A stretch of 64,000 nucleotides of DNA, taken from Moorella sp. Hama-1. Its GTDB lineage: Bacteria > Bacillota > DSM-521 > Neomoorellales > Neomoorellaceae. The stretch is taken from the NCBI RefSeq assembly GCF_023734095.1, contig NZ_AP024620.1:2476501-2540500 (forward strand), written 5' to 3'. The translations under genes were made by a program, and so were the position numbers. Shown here piece by piece: positions 41,441 through 49,732 of this stretch (its first letter is position 1; each line of letters opens with the position of its first letter). The notes beneath the pieces are model-generated. The model saw only the letters and a program-made list of their open reading frames with translations. It was not told the DNA's origin and made no database searches.

Positions 41441-41680
41441 GCTGGCGGGTACAGGCGAAGGGCGGCTTGGCTCGAGGCGCTAGATACTTGCGCGAAGCCA
41501 ATAGTCTCGGCGGCGGTGAACGGGATAGGGATCGTAACACAAGTTGAGGTACGAAGAGTTCCGCTCCCCGCTGAGATTATACAAAGAGATAAAGTCAAGC
41601 CACCTCCGCCGCTTAAGCAACTGAGCGCCAAGCTTGCTCGCCAAGAGCCGCCGGAGTCCCGGAGCCTGTACCCGCCAACC
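41441..41680 (-). repeat. Structured intergenic repeat, copy 4
   Basis: Begins 14 bases after the glycosyltransferase stop codon. Ends GCTGGCGGGTACAGG and CCTGTACCCGCCAACC pair. Its inner helix is GGCTC/GAGCC where copy 1 has GGTTC/GAACC, a compensatory change. It shares with copy 3 a further right flank (AGAACCcTAcTTTtGGAGGA) ending near 41729. Confidence 0.85.
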
Positions 41681-41740
41681 CCGCAGCGGTTACTGTAAAT
41701 CGCTTTGGTAGAACCCTACTTTTGGAGGAAAGTAAGGAAT

Positions 41741-41774
41741 AAAAATAAGGGGCTGGCTCAGAATCCAACCCCTT
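41741..41774 (-). terminator. Intrinsic terminator of the BMP-lipoprotein operon
   Basis: AAGGGG.TGG/CCA.CCCCTT with T-rich sequence (ATTTTTATT) after it on the minus strand, 33 bases after the second lipoprotein gene. The plus strand also has a weak T-run, so it may serve both directions. Confidence 0.75.
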
Positions 41775-41807
41775 CGTATTTATTCTTCAACCGGTTTGCC
41801 GACCTGC

Positions 41808-42872
41808 CTATTTCTCAGCGGCGGCCAGCTTCTCAACGTCGATCTTGCCCGATTTAACATCATTGATCAGCTGGGTCATCTTATCCTTTACGCCGGCAGG
41901 TAGTTTGCTCTCCCACTTGGGGTTCCAAACAATTCCCGTGGCATCTTCCTTGGCCCCAATGGGGTAATATTTGGCTTCAAACTTCCCATTCATAATCTCT
42001 TTAATGATATAGTCGATGGCAATGGGGTAGCTCTGGGGAGTAGTCGCCACCACCGTATCCGGGGCGACGTTGCTCATATCGTGGTCATAACCGATATCCA
42101 TGACGCCCTTTTCCTGGGCCGCCTGGACGACCCCGAGGCCGGCCTGGTCAGCATTACCTAAAACAACATCAACACCCTGGTCAATAAAGGCCCGGGCCGT
42201 CTCCTTGGCCTTGGCGACGTCATCAAAACTGCCGGTCATGGCTGTCTTCACTTCAACCTTGGGGTTGACCAGTTTGGCTCCAGCTTTGAAACCCAGCATA
42301 GCGTTCGTAATGGGCGGGATGTCCATGCCGCCGACATAGCCGATTTTACCGGTTTTGGTTACCATCGCCGCCAGGGCGCCGCCGAAGAAGCCGGCCTGGA
42401 CGTTCAAAACCTGGAGGGAAGCGACGTTGGGGGCCTGGCTGATGTCCGAGCTGGTAACAATAAATTTAACATTGGGGAAGTCCTTGGCGATCTTTTTAAT
42501 AGAATCGCCGAACTCAAAGCCGTGGCCGATGATCACGTCAAAACCCTGGGTTGCATAGGCCCGCAGGGCGTCGGCCTGATCCGACTGGCTGACGCTCTCG
42601 CGGTAAGCCGTTTTCACGCCCAGCTCTTTTTCCGCTTTCTTTAAGCCCTCATAGGCTGTAGCGTTCCAGCCGTTATCATTTACCGGGCCGGGGAGGAGGA
42701 GGGCGACTTTCAGCTGTTTCTTACCCGTATCCTTATTCTGGTCTGTCTGGCCGCTCTGGGCTGTCTGGCCCTGGCTGCCACTCTCCTTCTTACCACCGCA
42801 GCCGGCTACCAGGAGGGTCGTGAGCAGCAGAATTACTGCCAGCCCCAGGGCTAAAATCCGAAAACGCTTCAT
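41808..42872 (-). CDS. BMP-family substrate-binding lipoprotein 2
   Basis: 354 residues: lipoprotein signal peptide (hydrophobic core 8-22, lipobox VAGC, Cys25), a Gln/Gly/Ser linker and a Med/BmpA-type binding domain. Family signatures: LLPGPVNDNGWNATAYEGL, GHGFEFGDSIKKIA and GGMDIPPITNAMLGFKAGA. BMP proteins bind nucleosides or purine-like compounds and feed ABC importers of the NupPQ/YufPQ type, whose permeases are encoded at 60781-62821. It is about 50% similar to the next gene upstream, the product of a tandem duplication. Confidence 0.9.
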   Translation of the reverse strand: MKRFRILALGLAVILLLTTLLVAGCGGKKESGSQGQTAQSGQTDQNKDTGKKQLKVALLLPGPVNDNGWNATAYEGLKKAEKELGVKTAYRESVSQSDQADALRAYATQGFDVIIGHGFEFGDSIKKIAKDFPNVKFIVTSSDISQAPNVASLQVLNVQAGFFGGALAAMVTKTGKIGYVGGMDIPPITNAMLGFKAGAKLVNPKVEVKTAMTGSFDDVAKAKETARAFIDQGVDVVLGNADQAGLGVVQAAQEKGVMDIGYDHDMSNVAPDTVVATTPQSYPIAIDYIIKEIMNGKFEAKYYPIGAKEDATGIVWNPKWESKLPAGVKDKMTQLINDVKSGKIDVEKLAAAEK

Positions 42873-42947
42873 TTTCTTACCCCCATGAAGTTTATTCCGG
42901 CAAATCCGGTTCCCGGGTCAGTTCGCTGACCCGTATTTAGTACTCAC

Positions 42948-43994
42948 CTATTTGGAAGTCACTTTGCGCTCGATTTTGATCTTGCCTGCCTTCAGGTCCT
43001 CAACAATCTGGTTGATCTTGTTCTTCGTTTCCGCGGGAATCTTGCTGTCAAAGCCATGGTAGGGAGCCAGGGAGACGGCTCCTTCTTTAACACCCATATA
43101 GTAGACCTTGGGTTCGTACTTGCCTTCCTGGACTATCTTGCCCAGGGAGACCATGGCCTTGGCCCAGCTCTGGATGGCGCTGGTGACCACCGTGTCCGGG
43201 GCGACATTATTCAGGTCGGAACCATAACCGATGGCCAGGACTTTTTTCTCCTGGGCGGCCTGGATGGCCCCCAGGCTGGCCTGGTTGGCATCCCCCATGA
43301 CTACGTCCACGCCCTGGTTGATGAGGCTGGTGGTCATTTCCTTCATCTTGGCTACATCGGAGAAGCTACCCGTCATGGCCGTTTTGACGTCAATTTGGGG
43401 ATTGACGTATTTGGCGCCTTCGACAAAGCCCTCGATTGTTTGCCGGATAGGGGGCATCTCCTCACCACCAATGGCGGCCACCTTATTGCTTTTGGTCAGG
43501 AGGGCGGCCACCGCTCCCTGGAGGAAGCCCATCTGGTAGTTGTCGACCACCAGGGAACAGAGGTTGTTGTCGGCTACATCAGCGTTATTGATGACGAACT
43601 TGGTCTTGGGGAACTGGGCCGCCACCTTTTTGGCGGCGTCGGCAAACTGGAAACCGTGGGCGATTACGATGTCAAAACCGGCGGAGCCGTAGTTGCGGAA
43701 GATCTCCTCCTGGTCAGACTGGCTGACGTTCTCGGTATACTTGGTCTCGGCGCCCAGCTCCTTTTCCATGGCTTTAAGGCCTTCGTAAGCGGTCGCGTTC
43801 CAGCCGTTGTCGTTAATGGGCCCCGGCAGGATTAAACCCACCTTTAGTTTCCCCCCGGCCTGATTGCCGGTGGTTGTCGTACCCTGGTTGCCCTGTGGCG
43901 CTGCATTCTGCTTTTTCTGGCCGCACCCGGCCAGCACCAGGGCGGCGACCAGGACTAACGCCAGGCCCAGAGCTACGGTTCTAAATCTCTTCAT
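42948..43994 (-). CDS. BMP-family substrate-binding lipoprotein 1
   Basis: 348 residues: signal peptide with lipobox LAGC (Cys24), short Gln/Asn/Gly linker, and the BmpA fold with LILPGPINDNGWNATAYEGL, AHGFQFADAAKKVA and GGEEMPPIRQTIEGF. The residues lining the purine pocket differ in places from those of its tandem paralogue, so the two may bind different ligands. First gene after a 400-base leader with an internal terminator. GGGGGAG precedes its ATG. Confidence 0.9.
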   Translation of the reverse strand: MKRFRTVALGLALVLVAALVLAGCGQKKQNAAPQGNQGTTTTGNQAGGKLKVGLILPGPINDNGWNATAYEGLKAMEKELGAETKYTENVSQSDQEEIFRNYGSAGFDIVIAHGFQFADAAKKVAAQFPKTKFVINNADVADNNLCSLVVDNYQMGFLQGAVAALLTKSNKVAAIGGEEMPPIRQTIEGFVEGAKYVNPQIDVKTAMTGSFSDVAKMKEMTTSLINQGVDVVMGDANQASLGAIQAAQEKKVLAIGYGSDLNNVAPDTVVTSAIQSWAKAMVSLGKIVQEGKYEPKVYYMGVKEGAVSLAPYHGFDSKIPAETKNKINQIVEDLKAGKIKIERKVTSK

Positions 43995-44226
43995 CGATAC
44001 TCCCCCTGCTCATTTCCCCTTATGGGGATCTACATTTATAGCTTCCATTTTAATAATAGTTTAATACTGGCAAGCCTCACTCCTTTCATTAGTATTTTAA
44101 GTTTTTGGGCTACCTTAATCTGAATTTAATATTCGACAGATCCTCCTGAATTCCTGCCGTTACTGCGTAACCCATCTTTCTTTTTCTAAAATAATTTTGT
44201 TACCCCAGCAGGGTCAAAAGCGTAAC

Positions 44227-44258
44227 GATTAACCCTGACGACCCTTCCCGGGTTAATC
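44227..44258. repeat. 9-bp inverted repeat in the BMP leader
   Basis: GATTAACCC (44227-44235) and GGGTTAATC (44250-44258), perfect arms with a 14-base centre that itself is GC-rich. It lies in the transcribed leader downstream of the terminator, and may be a second folding element or an operator. Confidence 0.5.
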
Positions 44259-44295
44259 AACGGGCCAGCTATCTATTCCCGCTTTCGCAAATGGA

Positions 44296-44436
44296 CAAAA
44301 AGCCGCCACCCTTTTATTGAGTGACGGCATCGTCGCCTGGTAAACGCCCTTACTTACCGCAATATAGGAATATGGTTGTCAGGTCTTACAGTTTCACGTT
44401 GAGGCAATTATAAGCCTCTAGTTCCCATAATGTCAA
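44296..44436 (-). promoter_or_regulatory. Promoter and terminator-containing leader of the BMP operon (riboswitch candidate)
   Basis: Minus strand: -35 TTGACA (44436-44431), 18-base spacer, -10 TATAAT (44412-44407). About 70 bases after the expected start comes GCCGTCAC/GTGGCGGC (one G-T pair) followed by TTTTT (44328-44296), an intrinsic terminator some 300 bases before the first gene. Between promoter and terminator GGTAAG/TTTACC can pair. The layout fits a ligand- or protein-controlled terminator. It does not match the purine, SAM, THF or molybdenum-cofactor consensus as I know them. Confidence 0.6.
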
Positions 44437-44439
44437 GAC

Positions 44440-45420
44440 CTACTTGAGGGTAGCCGCCAGGATAGCTTTGATGGTGTGCAGGCGGTTCTCAGCCTCGTCA
44501 TAGATAACCGACTGGGGCCCGTCCATGACCTCTTCGGTCACTTCAATGCCGCGGTCGGCCGGCATGCAGTGCATATAAATGGCGTCTTTGTGGCCTAGGG
44601 CCATCCGCCGGCTGTCCATGACCCAGTTGGGGTACTTGTCGATCAACTCGACGCCTTCCGTTTCGCTGCCAGTATAGGCGATGGGGCCCCAGCTCTTGGC
44701 GTAGATGACATCGGCGTCCTTGCAGGCCTCGTCCATATCGTCGACAATATTGAATTTGACGCCGTTGTCGGCCGCATTCTTCTTCGCTTGCTCCACGAAC
44801 TCAGGTAGTACATGGAACTCGGGTGGATGGGCCAGGGTGACGTTCATGCCGAAACGGCTCATGAGAAGGATGAGGGATTGGGGCATGGAAAGGGGCCGTA
44901 CGTATTTAGGCGCATAGGTCCAGGAGATGGTGAAGTTCAGGCCGCGGGTATTCTTGCCGAACTTCTCCTGGATAGTCATAATGTCGGCCAGGGCCTGGGT
45001 GGGGTGATAGAGGTCGCACTGCATGTTGATGACAGGAATCTTGGCGTACTTGGCCAGTTCCCGCATGTAGGCATTACCTACCTTGTAGGTGCAGTTGCGG
45101 ATGCCGATACCGTTGCCGAAACGGCCCAGGACCTCTACCGTATCCTTGGGGGTCTCACCGTGGCCGATCTGGGTGGCCTTGGGAGTCAGATAGATGGCAT
45201 GTCCACCCAGCTGGGTCATGCCGGTCTCAAAGGCGTTGCGGGTCCTGGTGGATTCCTCAAAAAAGAGCATGTAAAAGGTTTTGTCCTCCAGGATGTGGTG
45301 CTTTTCGCCCAGAGCTTTGCGCCTCTTCAGGTCAAAGGCGATGTCGAGGAGCGTGTCGATTTCTTCCCTGGTCCATTCCTGCAGGGTAATAAAGTGTTTA
45401 CCGCGCAGATCCGTCTGCAT
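44440..45420 (-). CDS. Knotted carbamoyltransferase, YgeW-like
   Basis: 326 residues of the ornithine/aspartate carbamoyltransferase fold. Carbamoyl-phosphate site: ESTRTRNAFETGM (about 53-65) and CDLYHPTQALAD; GNAYMRELA, ISWTYAPKYVRPLSMPQS and LAHPPEFHVLP match the knotted YgeW subgroup and not classic ArgF. The C-terminal YMHCMPADRG carries the catalytic Cys. E. coli YgeW is about 70 residues longer; the internal part before YMHC is shorter here. In purine-fermenting bacteria such enzymes are thought to release carbamoyl phosphate from a ureido intermediate, which yields ATP. Located 210 bases after the xdhABC-type genes on the same strand. Confidence 0.8.
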   Translation of the reverse strand: MQTDLRGKHFITLQEWTREEIDTLLDIAFDLKRRKALGEKHHILEDKTFYMLFFEESTRTRNAFETGMTQLGGHAIYLTPKATQIGHGETPKDTVEVLGRFGNGIGIRNCTYKVGNAYMRELAKYAKIPVINMQCDLYHPTQALADIMTIQEKFGKNTRGLNFTISWTYAPKYVRPLSMPQSLILLMSRFGMNVTLAHPPEFHVLPEFVEQAKKNAADNGVKFNIVDDMDEACKDADVIYAKSWGPIAYTGSETEGVELIDKYPNWVMDSRRMALGHKDAIYMHCMPADRGIEVTEEVMDGPQSVIYDEAENRLHTIKAILAATLK

Positions 45421-45629
45421 TCTTGTCCCTCCATGTAAATTAATTATTTATTGCCAGCGGGAACCCGTCAGGGCCCCGCCGGTTGCCTAAAATATTATTA
45501 AAAGAGTAAGGCGAGAATTTGTTGTCGCGCCTATTCTTGCCGCCTGGCGGCATCTACACCACCAAAGAGGTCGGCCGCCATTCATACCAGTTAGCACTAC
45601 CTACCCGCGCCACAGGCAGCCTTCCAACT

Positions 45630-46115
45630 TTATATCTTCTTTGGACCAACCTTTTCAGCCGCCTCTTCGATGGCGTCGACAATCTGCTCATAACCGGTGC
45701 AGCGGCAGAGGTTCCCGGCAATGGCCGTCTTAATCTCCGCCCGGGTGGGATGGGGGTTCTGATCCAGCAGGGCCTTGGCGCTCATAATCATGCCCGGAGT
45801 ACAAAAACCGCACTGCAGGGCATTATGCTGCATAAAGGCCTCCTGCAGGGGGTGCAGGCGCCCCCCCTGTTCCAACCCTTCGATAGTAGTTATCTCTTTA
45901 CCGGCGGCAGAAGCCGCCAGGACCAAACAGGAGTTTACCGCTTTACCATCCATAATGACGGTGCAGGCGCCACATTCGCCGATATCGCATCCTTCTTTAG
46001 TACCGGTGAGCAATAGCTCGTCCCGCAGGACGTCCAACAGCCGGGCGTTGGGCGCCACCGTGACGGTGTAGTCCCGCCCGTTCACCCGCAGGGAAACGCT
46101 TATCTTTTCACTCAT
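45630..46115 (-). CDS. Xanthine dehydrogenase-type [2Fe-2S] subunit (set 1)
   Basis: 161 residues with both clusters of the family: GCDIGECGACTV..NSC for the plant-type cluster and QCGFCTPGM..NLCRCTGYEQI for the second. It passes electrons from molybdenum to the FAD subunit. Normal length. Overlaps the FAD-subunit gene by 8 bases at its start and is the last gene of the A-B-C order. The small gap after it leads to the YgeW-like gene. Confidence 0.92.
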   Translation of the reverse strand: MSEKISVSLRVNGRDYTVTVAPNARLLDVLRDELLLTGTKEGCDIGECGACTVIMDGKAVNSCLVLAASAAGKEITTIEGLEQGGRLHPLQEAFMQHNALQCGFCTPGMIMSAKALLDQNPHPTRAEIKTAIAGNLCRCTGYEQIVDAIEEAAEKVGPKKI

Positions 46116-46986
46116 CTGTTTTCACCCCCGCGGCTTGGAGGATGGCCCGCCTGGTGAGGGCGGCAATAACCGGCAGTTTATACTCAGTTGACCAGCGCCG
46201 GCCACTCAAGCGCAGCATCTCTTCACCGACTATCTCCCCTGCTCGCCGGGCCAGTTCTTCGCTGATGACCGACCCTACCAGCAAGTTCTCGGCTGCCGGC
46301 ACCCGGGCCGCCACCGGCAGGGTCGCCCCTGGTACGATGCGGGCCGCAGTTACCCTGCCGTTTTCATCCCAGTAAAGGATGACGGCAATATTCAAACGGG
46401 CAATGCTCAGGGCCTGCCGGCGGCCTAACTTCAGAAAGGCACTGCCTGCTTGGGGTGGCAGTTTGCTAAACCTTAGGGCGGTGATAATCTCGCCGGCGGC
46501 TAGGGCTGTGCGGTTAGGCCCGGCCAGCAAATCTCCTGCCGCAACCCGGCGCTCCCCCTGGCTGCTAATCAAAACAGCTACAGCCTCTAAGGCGATAAGG
46601 GCCGGGACAGTGTCGGCCGCCGGGGAGGCGTTGGCGAGATTGCCGCCAATGGTGGCCCGGTTACGTATTTGCAGCGAGCCGACCTGCCCCGCCGCTTCTG
46701 CCAGCAGGGGAGCATAGGCCCTTACCAGCGGCGAGGCGGCGACTTCGCCGTGGGTGGTCAGGGCGCCGATGGTCAGCTCGTCGCCGTCCTCCCGGATATA
46801 GCTCAGATTATCTAAATCAGCCAGGTCGATAATTTGATTTACCCCGGCTAAACGGCGGTTTTCTTCCCGCAAAGCAACCAGGAGGTCGGTGCCGCCGGCC
46901 AGCACCCTGGCCGCCGGGCCGTAAACGGCCAGCAGTCGACAGGCCTCCCCTAGATCCCGGGGTCGATGATAAGTGAAGTCCAGCAT
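46108..46986 (-). CDS. Xanthine dehydrogenase-type FAD subunit (set 1)
   Basis: 292 residues of the CO-dehydrogenase medium-chain/FAD-binding fold. FAD-pyrophosphate motifs are present: VLAGGTDLLVALR (about 34-46) and RNRATIGGNLANASPAAD (about 107-124). It takes electrons from the Fe-S subunit and reduces NAD+ or ferredoxin. Its start overlaps the last base of the Mo-subunit stop region, so the three genes are translated together. Confidence 0.92.
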   Translation of the reverse strand: MLDFTYHRPRDLGEACRLLAVYGPAARVLAGGTDLLVALREENRRLAGVNQIIDLADLDNLSYIREDGDELTIGALTTHGEVAASPLVRAYAPLLAEAAGQVGSLQIRNRATIGGNLANASPAADTVPALIALEAVAVLISSQGERRVAAGDLLAGPNRTALAAGEIITALRFSKLPPQAGSAFLKLGRRQALSIARLNIAVILYWDENGRVTAARIVPGATLPVAARVPAAENLLVGSVISEELARRAGEIVGEEMLRLSGRRWSTEYKLPVIAALTRRAILQAAGVKTDE

Positions 46987-49286
46987 CAGGCGCCACCTCC
47001 CCGTTTTAAAGCCTTGCCCAGGAGGACCCGTTCCAGATTAGCCGGCAGCTCCCGCACTGTTTTGCCGGTGGCGTCGGACAGGGCGCTGGCAATGGCGGCG
47101 GCAACGCATTCCGTCGCCGCTTCGCCCATGCTCTTAGCCCGGAAGGGACCGTTAAAGTCATCGCTCTCGTAAAGGATAGCCTGCATGGCTGGCATATCCA
47201 GGGCCGTAGGAATAATATACTCGTCAAAATTGGGGTTCAGAATACGGCCCCGGTCAAACTCCACCTCTTCTGTGAGGGCCATGCCCAGGCCCATGGCCAC
47301 GCCGCCGTAAATCTGGCCTTTAAGCAAGGCCGGGTTGATAGCTTGGCCCACGTCATGGCCGGCGGTCACCCTCAGGACCTTTACCTGGCCTGTCTCCATA
47401 TCGGCTTCTACTTCGGCCACCACGCAGGCGTAGGTGTAGGAGGGAAAGGCCTTGCCCTGGCCCCTGGGCCGGTCCCACACCGGCGGTTCCGGCTGATACC
47501 ATTTAAAACTGGTCAGGGTCCTCCCCTGGCGCAGAGCTTCGCGGACGGCGTCTTCAAAGGATATATCTTTGGCCGGATCCTGTCGGCAGTAGATCCGCCC
47601 GGCCCGGCCTTCCAGATCCTCCGGACGGCAACCGAGCATTGCAGCGGCCACCTCGTAGAGGATTTCCTTAATCTCCCGGGCCGCCTCCAGCATGGGTTTG
47701 CCCCCGGTGAAAGTCCCCCGGGAGGCGACCGTCATGCCGCCGTCGGGTAAAGTGGTGGTATCAACCCTGGTGTAGATAATCTTATCCATACCAATACCCA
47801 GTTCTTCAGCAACGATCTGGGCGTGGGCCGTGGAAAGGCCCTGGCCGTTATCCGTCAGGCCGGACCGGATAGTAACGCTCCCGTCGGCTGCTACCGTCAC
47901 CAGGCCGCCGGTGGCGTCGTACGTCTCGGCCCCCAGGCCGCAGCCCCGGAAGCTTACCACCAGGCCGATGCCCCGGCGCTTGCTGCCGCCCTGTTTCCTT
48001 TCCCGAGCATATTGTTCCCGCCGGGCATAGTATTCACTCTTTTGGACGACGGTATCTATAACCTCCACCAAGGGCACCGTCTGATCGACCAGTTTTTGGC
48101 CGGTGGCGGTGACGGAACCGGGCCGCAGGGCGTTCTTCCGCCGCAGTTCTACCGGGTCCATGCCCAGTTCCGCCGCCAGTTCGTCCATGAGCTGTTCCTG
48201 GGCGTAGATTATCTGGGGGGAACTGTAGCCCCGCATGGCGCCCCCATAGACTTTATTGGTATGGACGGCGTAGACATCCACCTTTACGTTAGGTATCTCG
48301 TAACAGCCGGCGGCATGGACGCAGGCGCGCCAGTTCATATACTGGGCCTGGGAATTGTAGGCGCCGCCTTCGTCGACGAGTTCCCCCTGGAGGGCCAGGA
48401 TTTTACCCTCACGGGTCGCCCCGATTTTGTAACGAAAACGGAAGGGGTGGCGCTTGGCGCTTTCATTAAAGGATTCTTCCCTGGTATTAACGATTTTCAC
48501 CGGGCGGCCGGTCTTGACGGCCATTATGGCCGCCCGGCCGCACATCATCCCCATCTGTTCTTCTTTGCCCCCGAAGGAGCCCCCCAAAGTCTGCTGGATG
48601 ATGTGTACCTGACCCTGCTTGTACCCCAGCGCCGTAGCTACAGCCCAACGGGTCATATAGGGGTTCTGCAGGGAACCGTAGACCGTCACTCCGTTGTTGG
48701 TAGGGTCCGGTACCACCACGCAGGCCTCCGGCTCGATATAGGCGTGCTCGATATACTGGGTGCGGTACTCCCGCTCCAGGACCACGTCGCAGGCGGCAAA
48801 GCCGGCCTCGACATCCCCTTTGCGCACCGGCCAGTGGCTATTCTGGACGATATTGCCCGGGGCGTAATCCTGGATCTGGGGCGCCCCCGGTTCCAGGGCC
48901 TCTTCAATGGAAAAGACGCCAGGCAGGGGTTCATACTCCACCCTGATCGCCTTCAGGGCCGCCTCGGCCTGCTCCCTGGTCTCGGCAGCCACCATGGCCA
49001 CGGCATCGCCGGTGTAGCGGACGCGATCCTGGGCCAGGAAGAGGTAGGTGCACCAGGAGGGCTCAGCAGGCAGGTCGGCTGCCGTCAAGACGCAGTGGAC
49101 GCCGGGCAGGGTCCGGGCCGCGCTGACATCGATACTTTTAATGAGGGCGTGGGCTTCCGGGCTCCGCAGTACCTTGCCGTACAGCAGGCCGGGAAAATAG
49201 AGATCGGCTGCGTATTTGGCCCGGCCGGTTACCTTTTCATAGGCGTCCACCCGCGGCACTGGCTGGTTGACAACATTATGGACCAA
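46986..49286 (-). CDS. Xanthine dehydrogenase-type molybdenum subunit (set 1)
   Basis: 766 residues with the aldehyde oxidase/xanthine dehydrogenase a/b-hammerhead and Mo-binding domains. Seen: VTGRAKYAADLYFPGLLYGK, GGSFGGKEEQ (about 236), GGAMRGYSSPQ, VASRGTFTGG and the C-terminal FRAKSMGEAATE with the catalytic Glu. The GGSFGGKE glutamate that contacts purines in xanthine dehydrogenases is present, which supports an N-heterocycle substrate. First gene of the A-B-C set; a remnant of an amidohydrolase lies 8 bases upstream. Confidence 0.92.
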   Translation of the reverse strand: MVHNVVNQPVPRVDAYEKVTGRAKYAADLYFPGLLYGKVLRSPEAHALIKSIDVSAARTLPGVHCVLTAADLPAEPSWCTYLFLAQDRVRYTGDAVAMVAAETREQAEAALKAIRVEYEPLPGVFSIEEALEPGAPQIQDYAPGNIVQNSHWPVRKGDVEAGFAACDVVLEREYRTQYIEHAYIEPEACVVVPDPTNNGVTVYGSLQNPYMTRWAVATALGYKQGQVHIIQQTLGGSFGGKEEQMGMMCGRAAIMAVKTGRPVKIVNTREESFNESAKRHPFRFRYKIGATREGKILALQGELVDEGGAYNSQAQYMNWRACVHAAGCYEIPNVKVDVYAVHTNKVYGGAMRGYSSPQIIYAQEQLMDELAAELGMDPVELRRKNALRPGSVTATGQKLVDQTVPLVEVIDTVVQKSEYYARREQYARERKQGGSKRRGIGLVVSFRGCGLGAETYDATGGLVTVAADGSVTIRSGLTDNGQGLSTAHAQIVAEELGIGMDKIIYTRVDTTTLPDGGMTVASRGTFTGGKPMLEAAREIKEILYEVAAAMLGCRPEDLEGRAGRIYCRQDPAKDISFEDAVREALRQGRTLTSFKWYQPEPPVWDRPRGQGKAFPSYTYACVVAEVEADMETGQVKVLRVTAGHDVGQAINPALLKGQIYGGVAMGLGMALTEEVEFDRGRILNPNFDEYIIPTALDMPAMQAILYESDDFNGPFRAKSMGEAATECVAAAIASALSDATGKTVRELPANLERVLLGKALKRGGGA

Positions 49287-49293
49287 AACAACC

Positions 49294-49584
49294 TCACCTC
49301 CAGAACTCCAGGGCGGCGACCCGGGTTGCTTCTTTTATTTCATCCGCCTCCAGGGTCAGCAGGCGGGTCTCGCGCCGCAGAAACCTACCTGCCACCATCA
49401 CATCGACCACATCACCGGGGTTACGGAAAAGGATGACCTGGTCGAAGACGTTCTCTGGATTGACGGGAGTTGGTGTATCCGCTTTAATCGTCAACAGAAG
49501 GTAGCAGCCCTCCGAGAATGGGACCGGCCCTGATGCCGGCAAGGTTGCCACCTCCGAAGTTAAGTCACGTTTAATCTTATTCAA
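49294..49584 (-). pseudogene. C-terminal remnant of an SsnA-type amidohydrolase
   Basis: About 65 codons encode LTIKADTPTPVNPENVFDQV, then ILFRNPGDVVDVMVAGRFL, which matches the last part of the intact amidohydrolase at 52352 (LITIKTDTPTPINEHNVYDQ, LVLFRNPSDVVDVMVNGRFL) residue by residue. The 30 codons before it are unrelated, and the catalytic barrel is gone. The gene upstream of xdhA was therefore once a paralogue of ssnA, lost by deletion. A start codon exists, so a 96-residue product is possible but cannot be catalytic. Confidence 0.8.
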
Positions 49585-49677
49585 CTTTTTTTAGTAAAAT
49601 CCTGCTGGGGAAAGCGGTAGCGGTAAAAATATTTCTTCACTAAGAGCATTGCCTAACCGACCCCAGCTTTCTCGGCT

Positions 49678-49723
49678 AAAAAGCTGCCGGGGGAAGCTTG
49701 ACCTACCCCACCCGGCAGCTTTT
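49678..49723. terminator. Bidirectional terminator after the YgfK-like gene
   Basis: AAAAAGCTGCCGGG pairs with CCCGGCAGCTTTT around a 19-base loop, with A/T runs on both sides. It is 10 bases after the YgfK-like stop codon and separates it from the next minus-strand operon. Confidence 0.85.
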
Positions 49724-49732
49724 ACAGTATTT

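Noticed and set aside
12-41680. CRISPR array or phage integration sites as explanation of the 240-bp repeats
   Set aside because: The copies are single, long, far apart and in both orientations, without spacers, cas genes, integrase or tRNA target.
44296-44436. A classical purine riboswitch before the BMP genes
   Set aside because: The conserved junction and kissing-loop sequences of the xpt/pbuE class are not there; only promoter and terminator are supported.
47823-49436. A 537-codon open frame on the plus strand
   Set aside because: It lies exactly antisense to the xdhA set-1 gene, has the low-complexity Gly/His/Asp composition of a shadow of GC-rich coding DNA, and no ribosome site or homology.
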